A stretch of 41,144 bases of DNA from Dipetalonema caudispina (lineage: Eukaryota > Nematoda > Chromadorea > Rhabditida > Onchocercidae): assembly GCA_013365325.1 (NCBI GenBank), contig JABVXV010000446.1:1-41144 (forward strand), given 5' to 3'. A model generated the notes under the pieces. It did no database searches and had not been told where the DNA came from. It saw only the letters and a program-made list of their open reading frames with translations. Position 1 is the stretch's first letter, and each line of letters opens with the position of its first letter. Position numbers and translations under genes: made by a program. Below, one piece after another: positions 1 through 10,695 of the stretch.

Positions 1-2276
1 AGAGCTTTTAATTAGGTACAGTCGAATATTTGGTAAAGATTAATTTTCTTCTTTAACACTATAGGACAATTGTGAGTGATTCTCAACAATGGAATTGATT
101 ATTTTGAAAGTTTCTCGTAATTCATCAATCCTGAACTGATTCACTTAGATATCGATAGTAGTAGTGTAGACGATATTTATTGGTGAGTATAATAGGATAC
201 GCTGAATCCTGGCTTTTTAGGCTTACTTTACTACATTTACATATATAAGCACAATGTGTAAGCTTGGATAACAAAGCATATTGTTTTACAATCCTATCTT
301 AAGCAAGAATGATAATAAATAAAACATTCATCAAATTACAATTTATATGATGAATTACTCGAATGAGAATATTTCTGCAATACAAATTACTTTTATTTAG
401 ACATAATTATTACAGAATTTTTCGGATTTCCGACACCTTTTTACTTTCTAATTCAGCCGAAATTGATATTATCGAGCTGAACTATGCAAAATCGCTTGCA
501 GTTTTTTTATTTCAAAAACGTTCCAATGACATCATTTACTGTTATCACACAGTTGATAATAAAATATTATTTCGGGAAAAAAAGCGAGTTTTATATGTAC
601 TTTCCAACTTCATTCTTTAGTTTTAACAAAAAAATTAAAGGAATGGATGGAGCAAAAAGCGTAGAGATTTTGAAAATTACTTACACAAATCATTCTCTTA
701 CCAATAATGATCTTGGCAATTTCAAAAATTTATATCAAAAAAATTGAGATCAGAAGCATTATTACAAAATCATTACAATGGTAGAAGATGATGCTGAGAA
801 AGGCAAGATCTCCAAATATTGACCCCCCAAAGAAAGGTTGTCACATTAGTGGTTGATATGAGAAAAAACTGTAAAGTCAATAACTGAAAGTTAAACAGGT
901 TGTTGTAAAGATAAACGATGCTGGAATGATGAAATATTCAATAAAATTTTAAAATTGACCTTTAATTTTACAATTCCATATTCATTTTTTCCCTAAAATT
1001 CAGAACAAAATTGATATTTGTTATATTCACACAATCACTGCTACGATCAGTTTGTTGATCTCTGTAAATGCGCAAAACACAATAGCCCCGTAATGACTTA
1101 CTAATAATTAAGGAACCTTTTGGCTTAGAAAAACCCTATCATCTCATTTTTTGATGTAATTTGTCTAGTCATACATGAAATGTACGGAATGATGACAGAT
1201 ATTCCCTAATGAGATATTTTAAGTGGACTTAATTATCAATGTCCACTAATATCTTGGGCACTCCAATTGAACCATATGCACTCAGCTACGCTTATCCAGT
1301 GTTTTTTGTGTACCCTGCTGTGGTACTCTTCGAGTACTTTATGCTTTCCAGATGGTAACCTTTAACCTTTGCACTTCTCCCTTCTGATGAATCTCTTATT
1401 TGTCTTTAAAATGATTAAACATCTTTAAAATTTATCTCGTCAGATATCACATTTTGGCATACTTTTTTTTTTCATGTTGAAATGTTTTAATGGTATAAAT
1501 CTAAAGTGAAAACGAAAAAATCATTTAAAGTTTAAATTTCTTATTGATGAAATATATTATACCGGACGAAATGAATACAATCTCTTACAAACTGATAAGT
1601 GTGCATGCAATAATGCATTGAATGTAAAATTTACATCTTTGTGCAATAATAACGATGACAAATACCTATACAACAAGCTTTGCATGGAAAGAATTATGCA
1701 AAATTTGGATAAGAAATATATCATAAAGAAAATAAAGAGAATTTATCCAAAGCACAATTAAAATTTTCAGAATTTTCGAGCAATTTCAACGATTAAGTTT
1801 TTACTCCCATAATTTAACAATCATAGATGAGTGTATTGCTTTAGATAGCTATTGCTGTATATAAAATCGATGAATAATTAATTAAACATTAAGGAAACGG
1901 GAAAAAAGTTCCCTAAGCTCATACAAGATCTTTCAGAAGGAACAAAATTTCATTTGAACTTTGTGGGTATTTTTCAGGTAAAGTCTGAAAGTTTCTTCAC
2001 AAAACTCGCGAAAGACCAGCAAAACATATATCAATATACCTTGTAAAAAAAAAAAAAAAAATTCATTCCATACTTAAACATGACAATAAAAATTTCAACA
2101 CATCCTTCTAACATATATACAAATTATATTCCCACCTGAAATGTTGTCCTTTAAAATGGAAAAGGTAAATTGATAAGGTTAAATATGAAAACAAAAAAAT
2201 AGCAATGAGATTCAATCTCTGTAACATACAAAATTACGCATAAATCATAGCAAACTAATCGTTATACACAAACAAG

Positions 2277-2280
<4 letters not shown>

Positions 2281-2308
<28 letters not shown>
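2281..2308. repeat. Poly(A) tract, 28 nt
   Basis: An uninterrupted run of 28 A, the longest homopolymer in the window. No target-site duplication or upstream retroposed gene is visible beside it, so it is best read as simple sequence. Confidence 0.9.
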
Positions 2309-2600
2309 TTACTCTCAATTGTATAAATTTATATAAATTGAGGTATTTTTCGAAAATAAAAAACAAATGTTTCTTTTAAATAATATTTAGGTAATAGAAA
2401 AATCTTCAGGATGGACTAGATCTCCAGAAATGGCTACTCCATACTTCTGAACAGAACTTCTCTGTTTTTTGGGTCTGAAATCTTGGAATTAGATAAATTA
2501 AGGATATATTTTCCGATAAATTACAAATATTTCAAACGAAAAGTACCGTATATCATCACAATAATAACAACAATGAAATGTTTCGGCATTATACAACAGA

Positions 2601-2622
2601 TTTTTTTTTTTTTTTTTTTTTT
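2601..2622. repeat. Poly(T) tract, 22 nt
   Basis: An uninterrupted run of T located 3' of the Frizzled gene; on the minus strand it reads poly(A). It is simple sequence and falls inside a short spurious ORF that encodes a Phe run. Confidence 0.9.
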
Positions 2623-2710
2623 GTTTTTTGAAAAGGAAATAGAATCTTCTAATGCATTTCAATTACACATATCTGAACTATTTACCTGTTGTATTATCGA
2701 TACAAATAAT

Positions 2711-2716
2711 TTTAAT
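2711..2716 (-). terminator. Candidate poly(A) signal ATTAAA for Frizzled
   Basis: Forward TTTAAT reads ATTAAA on the minus strand, about 200 nt after the TAA at 2918-2916. It is a common variant signal, but the surrounding AT-richness makes chance matches frequent. Confidence 0.3.
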
Positions 2717-2915
2717 AAAGATCAGGTAAATCTTAAAAATGGACCAAATCTCTGATAGACTTAATGGGAAGTTTATATAATTCTAATAGATCATACTATT
2801 TCCTTTTCATTAAAAACGACAGTAGAATTGATGAGATCAACAGCATTTATAACTCGCACTATAAAAGCTCTTTCTTTACCAATTTTCAAAAGAGTGAAGA
2901 GAAACAGAAAAAATT

Positions 2916-3086
2916 TTAAACCTTTTCCGGTAAAATGGGTGTACTGTAGCCTTGACAATGCCGTACTGCCTTATTATACATATGTGGTGTTATACATTCA
3001 CTTCGAGCATAAATTATATCTGCTGCTTGATATTTATGCTTTGAAATTGTTGATCTATGCAAGCAACATAGTACACGTTTCCAACT
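2916..3086 (-). CDS. Terminal exon of the Frizzled gene (cytoplasmic tail)
   Basis: This exon codes for residues 521-576. It follows a TTTTTAG acceptor (3088-3087) and opens with Ser-Trp-Lys-Arg, which completes the conserved KTxxxW Dishevelled-binding motif begun at the end of the previous exon (K517-T-I-Q). The phase is 0 on both sides. The tail is 54 residues after the Trp, basic and Cys-containing at first (near CCLH), and ends in PEKV before TAA at 2918-2916. No classic C-terminal S/T-x-V PDZ ligand is present. A GT follows the last Lys codon (AAG|GTTTAA), so a further weak splice cannot be excluded. The opposite strand is also open over 2828-3097, but nothing supports it as a gene. Confidence 0.8.
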   Translation of the reverse strand, partial: SWKRVLCCLHRSTISKHKYQAADIIYARSECITPHMYNKAVRHCQGYSTPILPEKV

Positions 3087-6000
3087 CTAAAAATTGATAA
3101 ATAATTAAATTGAAATATGAAAAATTATAAAAAGTTATCTTAATTAATTTATTCACTTTTTCCTATTAAGTAAGGCTACTTTGTGATTGTAACAATTATC
3201 TTAAAGATATGAAAAATTTCGATAGAAAGTAAAGACATTTAAAATTGTTCAAAAATTCTATCTCGCTATTGCTATAAAAAAGGTAATATTTCATCGAAGT
3301 ATAATTTTGGAGGTCATTGGGTTCAACATTTTACAATATATCTAATAGAAAGTTTATTTTCTTCTTTTCTTGCTAATATTTTGTGTGCATAATTGAAGAA
3401 GTGGCGTTGAGTAAATTTTGAAGCAAAGTCTGTCTGTCTTATTTTTCAACAAATGATTTTGATAATGAAGATGAACTATTAAAAATTCAATAACAAATTA
3501 TCAGCTGATAAAAACCTGAATTGTTTTTCGTGAAATAATCCAAACACCAGACGTCCAACCAACAACAAGCATCGATGCACTTTTTATCAGTGCTAACAAC
3601 GTAAATGTGTCTGCTGGAAAAAAAAAAATGTTTCAGTGAAATAAGGTATTTTGCTAATTTTTCACAAAATTTTTTTCAAATTTTAACCCAAAATATAGAA
3701 AGCACCTGATAATTAGAGCCAAAGTAACTGAATAAAATTATCATGGATTGAAGATCAATTCTTACTAAATATCAAAAATAATAACCAACTATACCTTGCT
3801 GATCGAATTGTTCTGCACAGTTGCACAATTGGGATCGTTCCCACAATGGTCGATAATGTTGCTCATAAGATAGTACCATAAGGACAAATATAGCTGGTAC
3901 TATGTAGAGAACGGAGAAGATACCAATTTTGGACATAAGTTGCGTCATTTTCGATGTATTATCACCACCCGGATGGTGTTTCTGCATTAGGGAACGTATC
4001 CGCCACAAATTAAAGAAGCCAACAACCAAGAAGCACACACCAATGATCAAATATATTGTTAATGGAGCTAAATACATCACTGTTATATCAATGTTCTCGA
4101 GAATATGAAAAAAGATTACTCTGACTTATGTATCCTTATGATTTGTTTGGAAAATTCACAAATGTACATTTGAAAATTAATCCCTCATAAGATACTAGAA
4201 GAAACTTACCAAAAACGAAAGTCTTGAGATAATCGACATTGGTATTGCCAACATAACAAATTCCACTTAATGGATCGCCATCCACAGCACCAAAAATTAG
4301 TACCGCAATTGTTTGGGCAGCAGGTAGGGACCAAGCAATGAAATGGAAATAATTTGCATAGCTTGCAATTGCTTCACTAGACCATTTACTAGCTGCAGCC
4401 AAGACCCATGTCAACGAAAGGATGACCCACCAAACCGATCCAGCCATTCCAAAGAAATAGATCAAGAGGAAAATCTAAAATGAATATTAAGCTTTGCGAG
4501 AAGGTCATTGCATAAATTTACTTCTATCGTCCAAATTTGTCAGTAATATCTATTTTGCACATTTAAATTACAAGCATAAAAGCGTTTCTTATGCATAACA
4601 AAATTTCATATTTATCTTGTAAAGTAGAGTAAAGTAGAATGTGAGAATTTTTTTTACCAATTGACAAAGGTTCATCTGTTGATCATTAGCTTTTATTATC
4701 GCCGTATCACATGCAATATGTTCATGTCCATAAATGACACGAATGATAAATCCGATTGATACCATCAACTGGCAGAAAGCTAACAAAAATATCGGCCGTT
4801 CTGGATATTGGAAACGTTCCGTTTCTATCAAGAATGTTAGCACAGTAAACGCTGATAGTATAAAACAGGTTCCAGACCTGAAAATAATTCAAGATACACA
4901 TCACAGATCATATTTAGAAGATATCTTGCTTATTACGATAATCATAGAAGTGATATGGGTTGTAATATGGATGATTGATTGATTTGTTCATACTTTTTTT
5001 TAATAATTGTCATCGCCCACGCTATGTTGTAATTTTGGAGAAAACGATAGATATAAATTATCAAACCACGTAGTAATCCAAGCTGTCAGAAATCTTTGAT
5101 CTTTGAGACTTTGTTCCGGACTGTGACATGGATAGAGACATCCGGAAACATTGGCAACACTAGCTGTACTATCCAAAACATTGAAGAACGGTCTACTGCA
5201 TCGACATTTACATTCACTCTCAATTGTGTTAACACCAATGACAGGATAATTTGGATGACGATGTCGTATGGAAGGAGTAATTTCGTGCTGAAGAAGAATA
5301 ACAATAAAGCTAAATTTACTATTTAGTAGACTAAAGTGAATTCTAATGAATTCAATGGAAGAACATTGTCAGTTAAAGGGATGAAAAAAGTTTTGAAATT
5401 TATTGTACAATTCAAATATTAATATTTAGATTTCTGAATTATCATTTCAATTTACTGTAGAAATTTCTCTTCTCTTCCTTCTATGGCGCTTATTATTCAA
5501 TGTCAAGCGCATTTCTTTCCGATTTTTAATTTGATGCAATGTATTACAGGCAGATTACAGTCAAGAGAAAGATACTTTCGTTATGGAAATGTAATGAAAC
5601 AATTACAAATCTGACCTTTGACCTTTTATGAAGATAGAAAACTATCAAAAATTAAGTTTTTACAGTTAGGAGGATTTCCAAATTGTTGCTTTCCTAAGAA
5701 AGATAGATGTGCATCAGTTTCTTACACTACGAGTTAGCAACAACCAATCAGTAAAATGATATTGGAACAGAGGGAAGTAATTTGATCTTTTCTCTTTCTC
5801 CACCAGAAACTCTTTTCAATACATACATCGGTAGGATCGAAAATACTTGGATCGGGCGTATCCGGTGGTGCAGCACAAATATTCCCCGTCCTTTGCTGCT
5901 CGCTTATCCTTGGCAACTGCTCACAATTCAACGTTGTAGGCCATTTGAAACCGTATTGTTGCATCAATGGACTACACCGCTTCTTCGCTTCCAGACAAAC

Positions 6001-7052
6001 CTGGGACAAATTATCATACTGATAAATTTAATCTGCATATCTCATTCAACATCTATAATTAATAATTTAGTTCGACTGCAAAGTGGATTTGCATATCTGT
6101 AAATGTTGCAATTTGTGGTGATTAATTACTTCACATTTGTGATTTATTAAGTTTAACAGTCAACGTATGCAATTTCTGATCTGTTGAAATGATGACTATT
6201 TTAAAACAAATCAAATTAATCAAATTTTGGAATGTTTCTCTACACGGAACAATTTATCGAGAACGATAAAGTCTTAAAAAGTAATTTTTCTAATGAAATT
6301 AGTCGCAACTAATTCTTGTCAAAAAAATGTTTGGAGAAGAAAAAAAAAAACTTACTTCCATGCAAGGCATCACCATTTTTTCGTAATTATCTTGGCATAT
6401 TGGTGTATACATTGCACAGAGAAAGAATTTAAGATGTTTATAACAACCAACCTGTAAAATTAAAATGGAATTCCCAACTCTATTTCCTAATTTTCTTTCA
6501 AATCAAAATTCTAAATTTTGCCAACGTCTCAAATTTTCATGATGAAATACCTGAAATTTTATCACCAACTGTATAATTTCTGTTATCGGTAAGAAAAGTG
6601 AAATAGAATAGTTCACCTCGACAAGAGGATAAAATTGGTGTACTTCAAGCCCAGCTTCTTCTTGTTTTTCATGGCCATAACTATTCGGATACCTCGTCAT
6701 GTTATAGCCAATGCCTGCATATTCATTTTAATGAAAATATTGTTCGCAAAGTATTGTATCTTTTATTTAAGCTCAACATTGGCGTATAGAAGAAAATTTG
6801 AACTATAATAGTTTCTTTAGCAAACTGTTTTCTCCTGTACAGAAATACAAAGTAACGGATTATTTCTAAAAAACATCTTGATTTGATTAAAATTAAATGG
6901 GATCATCTATAAATATGAATTTATATTTAATAATTACCTTTGCAAAGAGGTATGGTAATGGTTTCACATCTTTGCGTTCCTTCAACAATTTGAAGTTGAG
7001 TTGATAATGATAATATTACAAATATTGCCAAGTACTGATATATTTTCATCAT
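2916..7052 (-). CDS. Frizzled-family Wnt receptor (FZD5/8-like), 10 exons, 576 aa
   Basis: Seven-pass plasma-membrane receptor for Wnt ligands that signals through Dishevelled. Coding exons, in transcript order: 7052-6938, 6714-6617, 6451-6356, 6000-5827, 5287-5067, 4877-4658, 4474-4210, 4067-3795, 3613-3516, 3086-2916. All junctions are GT-AG and phase-compatible (1731 nt). Residues 1-26 are a signal peptide. The CRD follows, with ten cysteines at 29, 37, 74, 83, 90, 101, 105, 112, 129 and 145 and a sequon at N43. A Cys-rich linker (C187, C189, C191, C211, C215) leads to membrane segments near 228-252, 264-284, 309-335, 348-370, 397-418, 443-464 and 490-514. Family motifs seen: YPERP, YFFGMA, DGDP.GICYVG, YEQHYR and KTIQSW (517-522). 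The start is the first of two tandem ATGs; an in-frame TGA lies upstream. Motif comparison from memory favours FZD5/8; in C. elegans that may mean cfz-2, but paralogue assignment is uncertain. Donors of exons 5 and 9 (GTTTGA, GTTTTT) are weak. Confidence 0.93.
3501..3613 (-). CDS. Alternative 3' end of the Frizzled gene if intron 9 is retained
   Basis: Exon 9 has a weak donor (CAG|GTTTTT, GT at 3515-3514). Reading through it adds only Val-Phe-Ile-Ser and then meets TGA at 3503-3501. An AATAAA on the minus strand (forward TTTATT, 3353-3358) lies about 145 nt further on, so a transcript could end here. That product would keep all seven membrane segments but replace the Trp of KTxxxW with Phe and lose the tail. 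The spliced form is better supported by family knowledge. The short form is inference. Confidence 0.3.
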
Positions 7053-7238
7053 TTCCAGGAGAAATTTAGCATTAAATTTCAAGAAAATTCAGCACTTGGT
7101 TAATTGTCGCAGTTTCTGCCTTTCATCATCTGTACGTATCATCGTACAATTGCAATGATATGATAGAGGCAACAATGGCAGTAGGAGTAATAGTAGTAGT
7201 GTGAAAGATTAACTTCTCAAAAATCGTCCTACAAATCC
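7053..7238 (-). promoter_or_regulatory. 5' leader exon of the Frizzled mRNA
   Basis: A polypyrimidine-rich acceptor (TTTTTTCTTCAG, AG at 7240-7239) starts an exon that runs about 186 nt to the ATG at 7052. The upstream partner could be a spliced leader or a non-coding cis exon further right; the sequence does not decide between them. The leader contains an upstream ORF (7142-7089). Confidence 0.5.
7089..7142 (-). CDS. Upstream ORF in the Frizzled leader, 17 codons
   Basis: This uORF starts at ATG 7142-7140 and ends at TGA 7091-7089, 36 nt before the main ATG and in the same frame as it. The peptide is short and charged (begins MIRTDDER). It could dampen translation of the receptor if the leader is used as drawn. 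No conserved peptide is recognised. Confidence 0.3.
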   Translation of the reverse strand: MIRTDDERQKLRQLTKC

Positions 7239-9083
7239 CTGAAGAAAAAACAAGTGGAAAAAAGAAATGAGTTAATCGGTGAGACGAATCCGGAACAGTT
7301 CGGAACTTTTTAGAAATAACATTAAATTACAAGAGAAAACTACGATCAAATATAATGATGAACGGCAAGGGAAGGAATTTCAACTTTCCTAAAATTCGAT
7401 TTTTGCATTTGACAATTCCCGAAACGAAATGCGAATGGAATAATGGATGCTAGACAGTGAGAAAGAGAAATACATTTGAATAATCTAAAAAAAAAAATTA
7501 TGAAAACAACAAAAATTAGTGAAGAATATCAACAACTTAATAATATTGTTTCTATTTGGTTTGGTTCAAAAAGTATGCAAAATGCTTATTACCACTTGGA
7601 AAAATTCAAATTGAAAATTTAATTGGGAAATGAGAAAATGATAAAAAATTCATGAAATTTATCGAATAAGGCGAAAAAAAGAAAAATGCGAGAAAAATTA
7701 GAAGTGAATGTGCTTGTAAAATGATGCTAATATTCTCGAGAGTACTCGTGTCATCAAATCTTTCCTGAAAAGTAGGAGAATATCTATAACATCGTAAAGG
7801 CATAATAACCTTTCGTATGAGTATTTTAAGAATAATAAAACGAAAATTATTCGAAGTCATGTCTATTTGCGACAGAAGGCCATGCGTCTTGTTCTCGTGG
7901 ACTTATTGAAATTCAATGAATGTTTAAAATTTCAGTAGAGTTTTTCATGCAAAAAAAAAAAAACGAAACTGTCTCATGTGATTCTAGAATTTCTGTGTTA
8001 GCAAGAATTTTGTTAGTTTTGATTTGTTAAAATGAAAGAATGATTATTTCGAGAAAAGTGGAATGAAGAAATCAAGAATATCTTGATCCCAGCTTCATAA
8101 TTTCAAATAATTATCCATAATTTCAGAAGGAATATGAGAACTTTTAAAAACCAAAAGTGATTAAAAAATAGGAGAAACTTTTCAACTCTATTCCACTTCA
8201 TTGGAAATAAAAAATGAGGGGAAAAAAAAAAACTATTTTCCGATTCATTAACATACAGCATTAATCGTTTCTCGAATTTGCCATTATTGTCGAATAGTGC
8301 GCTTTCTTCCTTCATTTCCAATGAGTTTTAAAAAATTTCAAACAAGTAATTGAAGTATTAATCGAAATCATTGTTTGAAATGAGAAAATGAAGAAAGAAA
8401 AAAAAAATGAAGAGAACTAACTGAGTGTGCTCAACTAAAGTATTACTCCTGCGGTGATGGAAAGGCGCTTTTGTTTACATTACATTGCCGGAAACAACCT
8501 GCTCTATCTTGTGCACCAGAAATCTTATCGAGAAAGAAAAGCGGATTCATATTAAATTCCCGACTATTGGTATATTTGAGAAAACTAGAAAAAGGGAAGG
8601 GTTGTATACATTGCTAAAATTTTAACTCTTTTATTGTAAGTTTCAGTAAATGGTAAAATGAAAAGAGATGTAACAACCTTTCCTCTCCCTTCGACAGGTG
8701 AACAATTGTGCCTGGCGCCAAATGATGAAACAAAGATTTCGAATGACAGCCATACATTTACCATTTAGTAAGGCTCTAAATCCTCAGCAGAACATAAAGC
8801 TCAAATTACTTATTTCTGCAAAACAAACTCTCCCACAAAAACAGTAGCAATTAGACCTACTGAAGAAGGGAAGTACTACGACATTGCAGGACTAAGAGAA
8901 TATCGCTACAACATAATTATCCATTGTTTTGCTTGACCTTTGAACAGCATGTGATCATGATGATGGACATTATAGAAAGAAGCAAATGGAACTGACCAAA
9001 AAGCTCCTGAATACTTAGATAAGGCGCTTAAATAGAAATAGAGAAAAATAATTTCCTTTTATTTCTCTTCTTTGAATACCTAC

Positions 9084-9180
9084 CAGAAGTTCCATTAAGG
9101 TTAGAGGTGAAAAAAGAGAAGTTCACAGCAGGACCTCTTTTTTCCTCTTGGAAATCCATTCCATACCATAATGTCAATAT
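9084..9180 (-). CDS. Candidate orphan exon, product unknown
   Basis: A 97-nt open segment lies between a strong acceptor (GTTTTCTTCAG, AG at 9182-9181) and a good donor (CTG|GTAGGT, GT at 9083-9082). In the open frame it codes for about 32 residues, including LWYGMDFQEEKRGP. It enters in phase 0 and leaves in phase 1. No partner exon could be joined with confidence. It lies on the same strand as Frizzled and about 1.8 kb upstream of the leader exon, so it could also be a non-coding leader exon of that gene, or chance. Confidence 0.2.
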
Positions 9181-9350
9181 CTGAAGAAAACTGCAAACAT
9201 AGTAATAAAAGAATTTTAAACTTTTAAAAAATTTGCACATATTGCAACAGGACGGAATGAAAAAATTTTTAAAGCACTGTAAAGAAGAAAGATAAACTAA
9301 TTAGAGATGCAAATAATAAGTATTCAACATCATGACATGACGATTATGAG

Positions 9351-9438
9351 TATTTAAGTATCAATTAAATACTAAAACATAGACCATAATGAATGCGCGT
9401 ATTGGTCTATGTTTTAATATTTAATTGATACTTAAATA
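9351..9438. repeat. Near-perfect 36-bp inverted repeat with 16-nt loop
   Basis: The left arm 9351-9386 and right arm 9403-9438 pair at 35 of 36 positions around the loop 9387-9402. The single difference (C at 9372 against A at 9417) is a mismatch in a plus-strand RNA but a G-U wobble in a minus-strand RNA, so the minus transcript would fold without any unpaired base in the stem. The arms are AT-rich and the loop contains GCGC. It could be a microRNA-type or siRNA-type hairpin, or the remnant of a small foldback transposon. Confidence 0.85.
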
Positions 9439-10036
9439 ATCAATAAGTAATCAAAAAAAGTGGAGGAAAAATTTCTAAACTTTCTGAAGATAAATTTACT
9501 TGGCTCTTTGTATCGATTGATTGACTGGTTATATTTTATTGAGAAATCTATGTAAATAAATAAAAGTCAAAATAAATTTAACTATGTCAAATAAAAGATC
9601 CTTAAGGATTACATGACTCCTCTATAATACCATCATCCATGTTAATTGGTAAGACGTATGCTCCTGTGAAGATCAGTCGTAATTTCAACTTTAAATAATG
9701 AAGTGAAACGTCGCATATTCATTCATGCTAATTTGAATCAAACAATTTCTACTCCACTTCTCTTTTCTATATGAATACACAACAATTTATCACTAAATAA
9801 TTGTCTAATATTTCGGTACTTAATTTAATCAATTTAATTTATCACAAATTTCAATAGATGAATAATATAAACGTTGCAATTTTGGCAGGGCAAAAAAAAA
9901 AAAGAAAATAGACAAGAAGAGTGAGGAAATTAAACAAGAAATTTACTTCACTAGAAGTTCAATCAAAATTTAGGTTTGAAAATGTATCAAATTCTTCGTC
10001 AGTTTTGTCCGAAATCCTGAAATTTGATTGAGTTAA

Positions 10037-10065
10037 GCTTTACGAGTTAAAGGAACTCGTAAGGC
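10037..10065. repeat. Short inverted repeat (TTACGAGTT stem)
   Basis: A perfect 9-bp stem pairs 10040-10048 with 10054-10062 around a 5-nt loop. It is extended by a G-T wobble (10039/10063) and two further pairs to 10037/10065. The half-site ACTCGTAA recurs about 50 nt downstream, near 10118. Function unknown. Confidence 0.5.
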
Positions 10066-10676
10066 CTGAATTAAAATTATTAACAAGTGAAAATGCAAAA
10101 TAAAAGAGAGAAAAAACTCGTAAAGTTAATGATGTGTCAAAATAGGCTCGAAATGAATGGAAAAACTAAAGAGGATGAGGAATGATTGGTTAAGCTTGCC
10201 AAAAAAGAGCTAAAGAAGAAGAAGAAGAAAAGCTGATTATAATGATAACAATGCATACATCATCAAATGTCCTTTCTTAGAACAGACAGATGAAAAATAA
10301 AACTTCACATCCATATTGATATACATAGATCGGCCTCTAATGATTGAACTTAACTTTAAGTTTAAGTAGATGGACATATCTTACAAAGATAACAATCATT
10401 CTTTTATCATTATCAATAATGAAACATCACTGAATCCACTAATGATCAACTGCCATAATTAATGAATCCTAATAGTCACAGAATTTTTCATCATAAATAT
10501 AAAAGCCTAAGCCTGATAATATTCCTTCTGTTCTTCTATATTTGTAGGATTTTTAACTTAGTTCTATCCTAAAATAACAACCTGCTATTGAAAAGATCTT
10601 TTTCGGCAAGAAGTTTGGAAGCTCAGAATTGTAAAAGGATTACCTTTTCTCCTTTTCCCTCCTCGATATTCTGTAG

Positions 10677-10695
10677 AAAAAAAAAAAAAAAAAAA
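10677..10695. repeat. Poly(A) tract, 19 nt
   Basis: An uninterrupted run of A in intergenic DNA, read as simple sequence. Confidence 0.85.

Larger units (their letters stand above)
1..2700. other. No recognisable gene; AT-rich flank
   Basis: Short ORFs on both strands (for example 363-620 and 484-747, plus) have random-looking AT-codon composition rich in Phe, Leu, Ile, Lys and Asn, and no flanking splice logic that I could build into a gene. The stretch contains A/T homopolymers at about 2044-2060, 2281-2308 and 2601-2622. Whatever gene lies to the left is outside the window. Confidence 0.6.

Noticed and set aside
2281..2622. A28 and T22 tracts as a possible retroposon with a poly(A) tail
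   Set aside because: There is no ORF with reverse transcriptase features, no target-site duplication and no internal promoter; many similar homopolymers occur across the window.
2828..3097. Plus-strand 89-codon ORF
   Set aside because: It is antisense to the last Frizzled exon, which has splice-site, phase and motif support; the plus-strand peptide has none.
4068..4080. Upstream acceptor for Frizzled exon 8 (ATAACAG), which would add Val-Met-Tyr-Leu
   Set aside because: The next acceptor (GTATTTAG, AG at 4069-4068) gives TFVFAPLTIYL without an insertion, matching the conserved FVLAPL/FVLGPL of the family.
5096..5326. Plus-strand ORF of 76 codons and minus-strand ORF 5086-5304
   Set aside because: Both are shadows of Frizzled exon 5 (5287-5067), whose true frame encodes the Cys-rich linker and the start of membrane segment 1.
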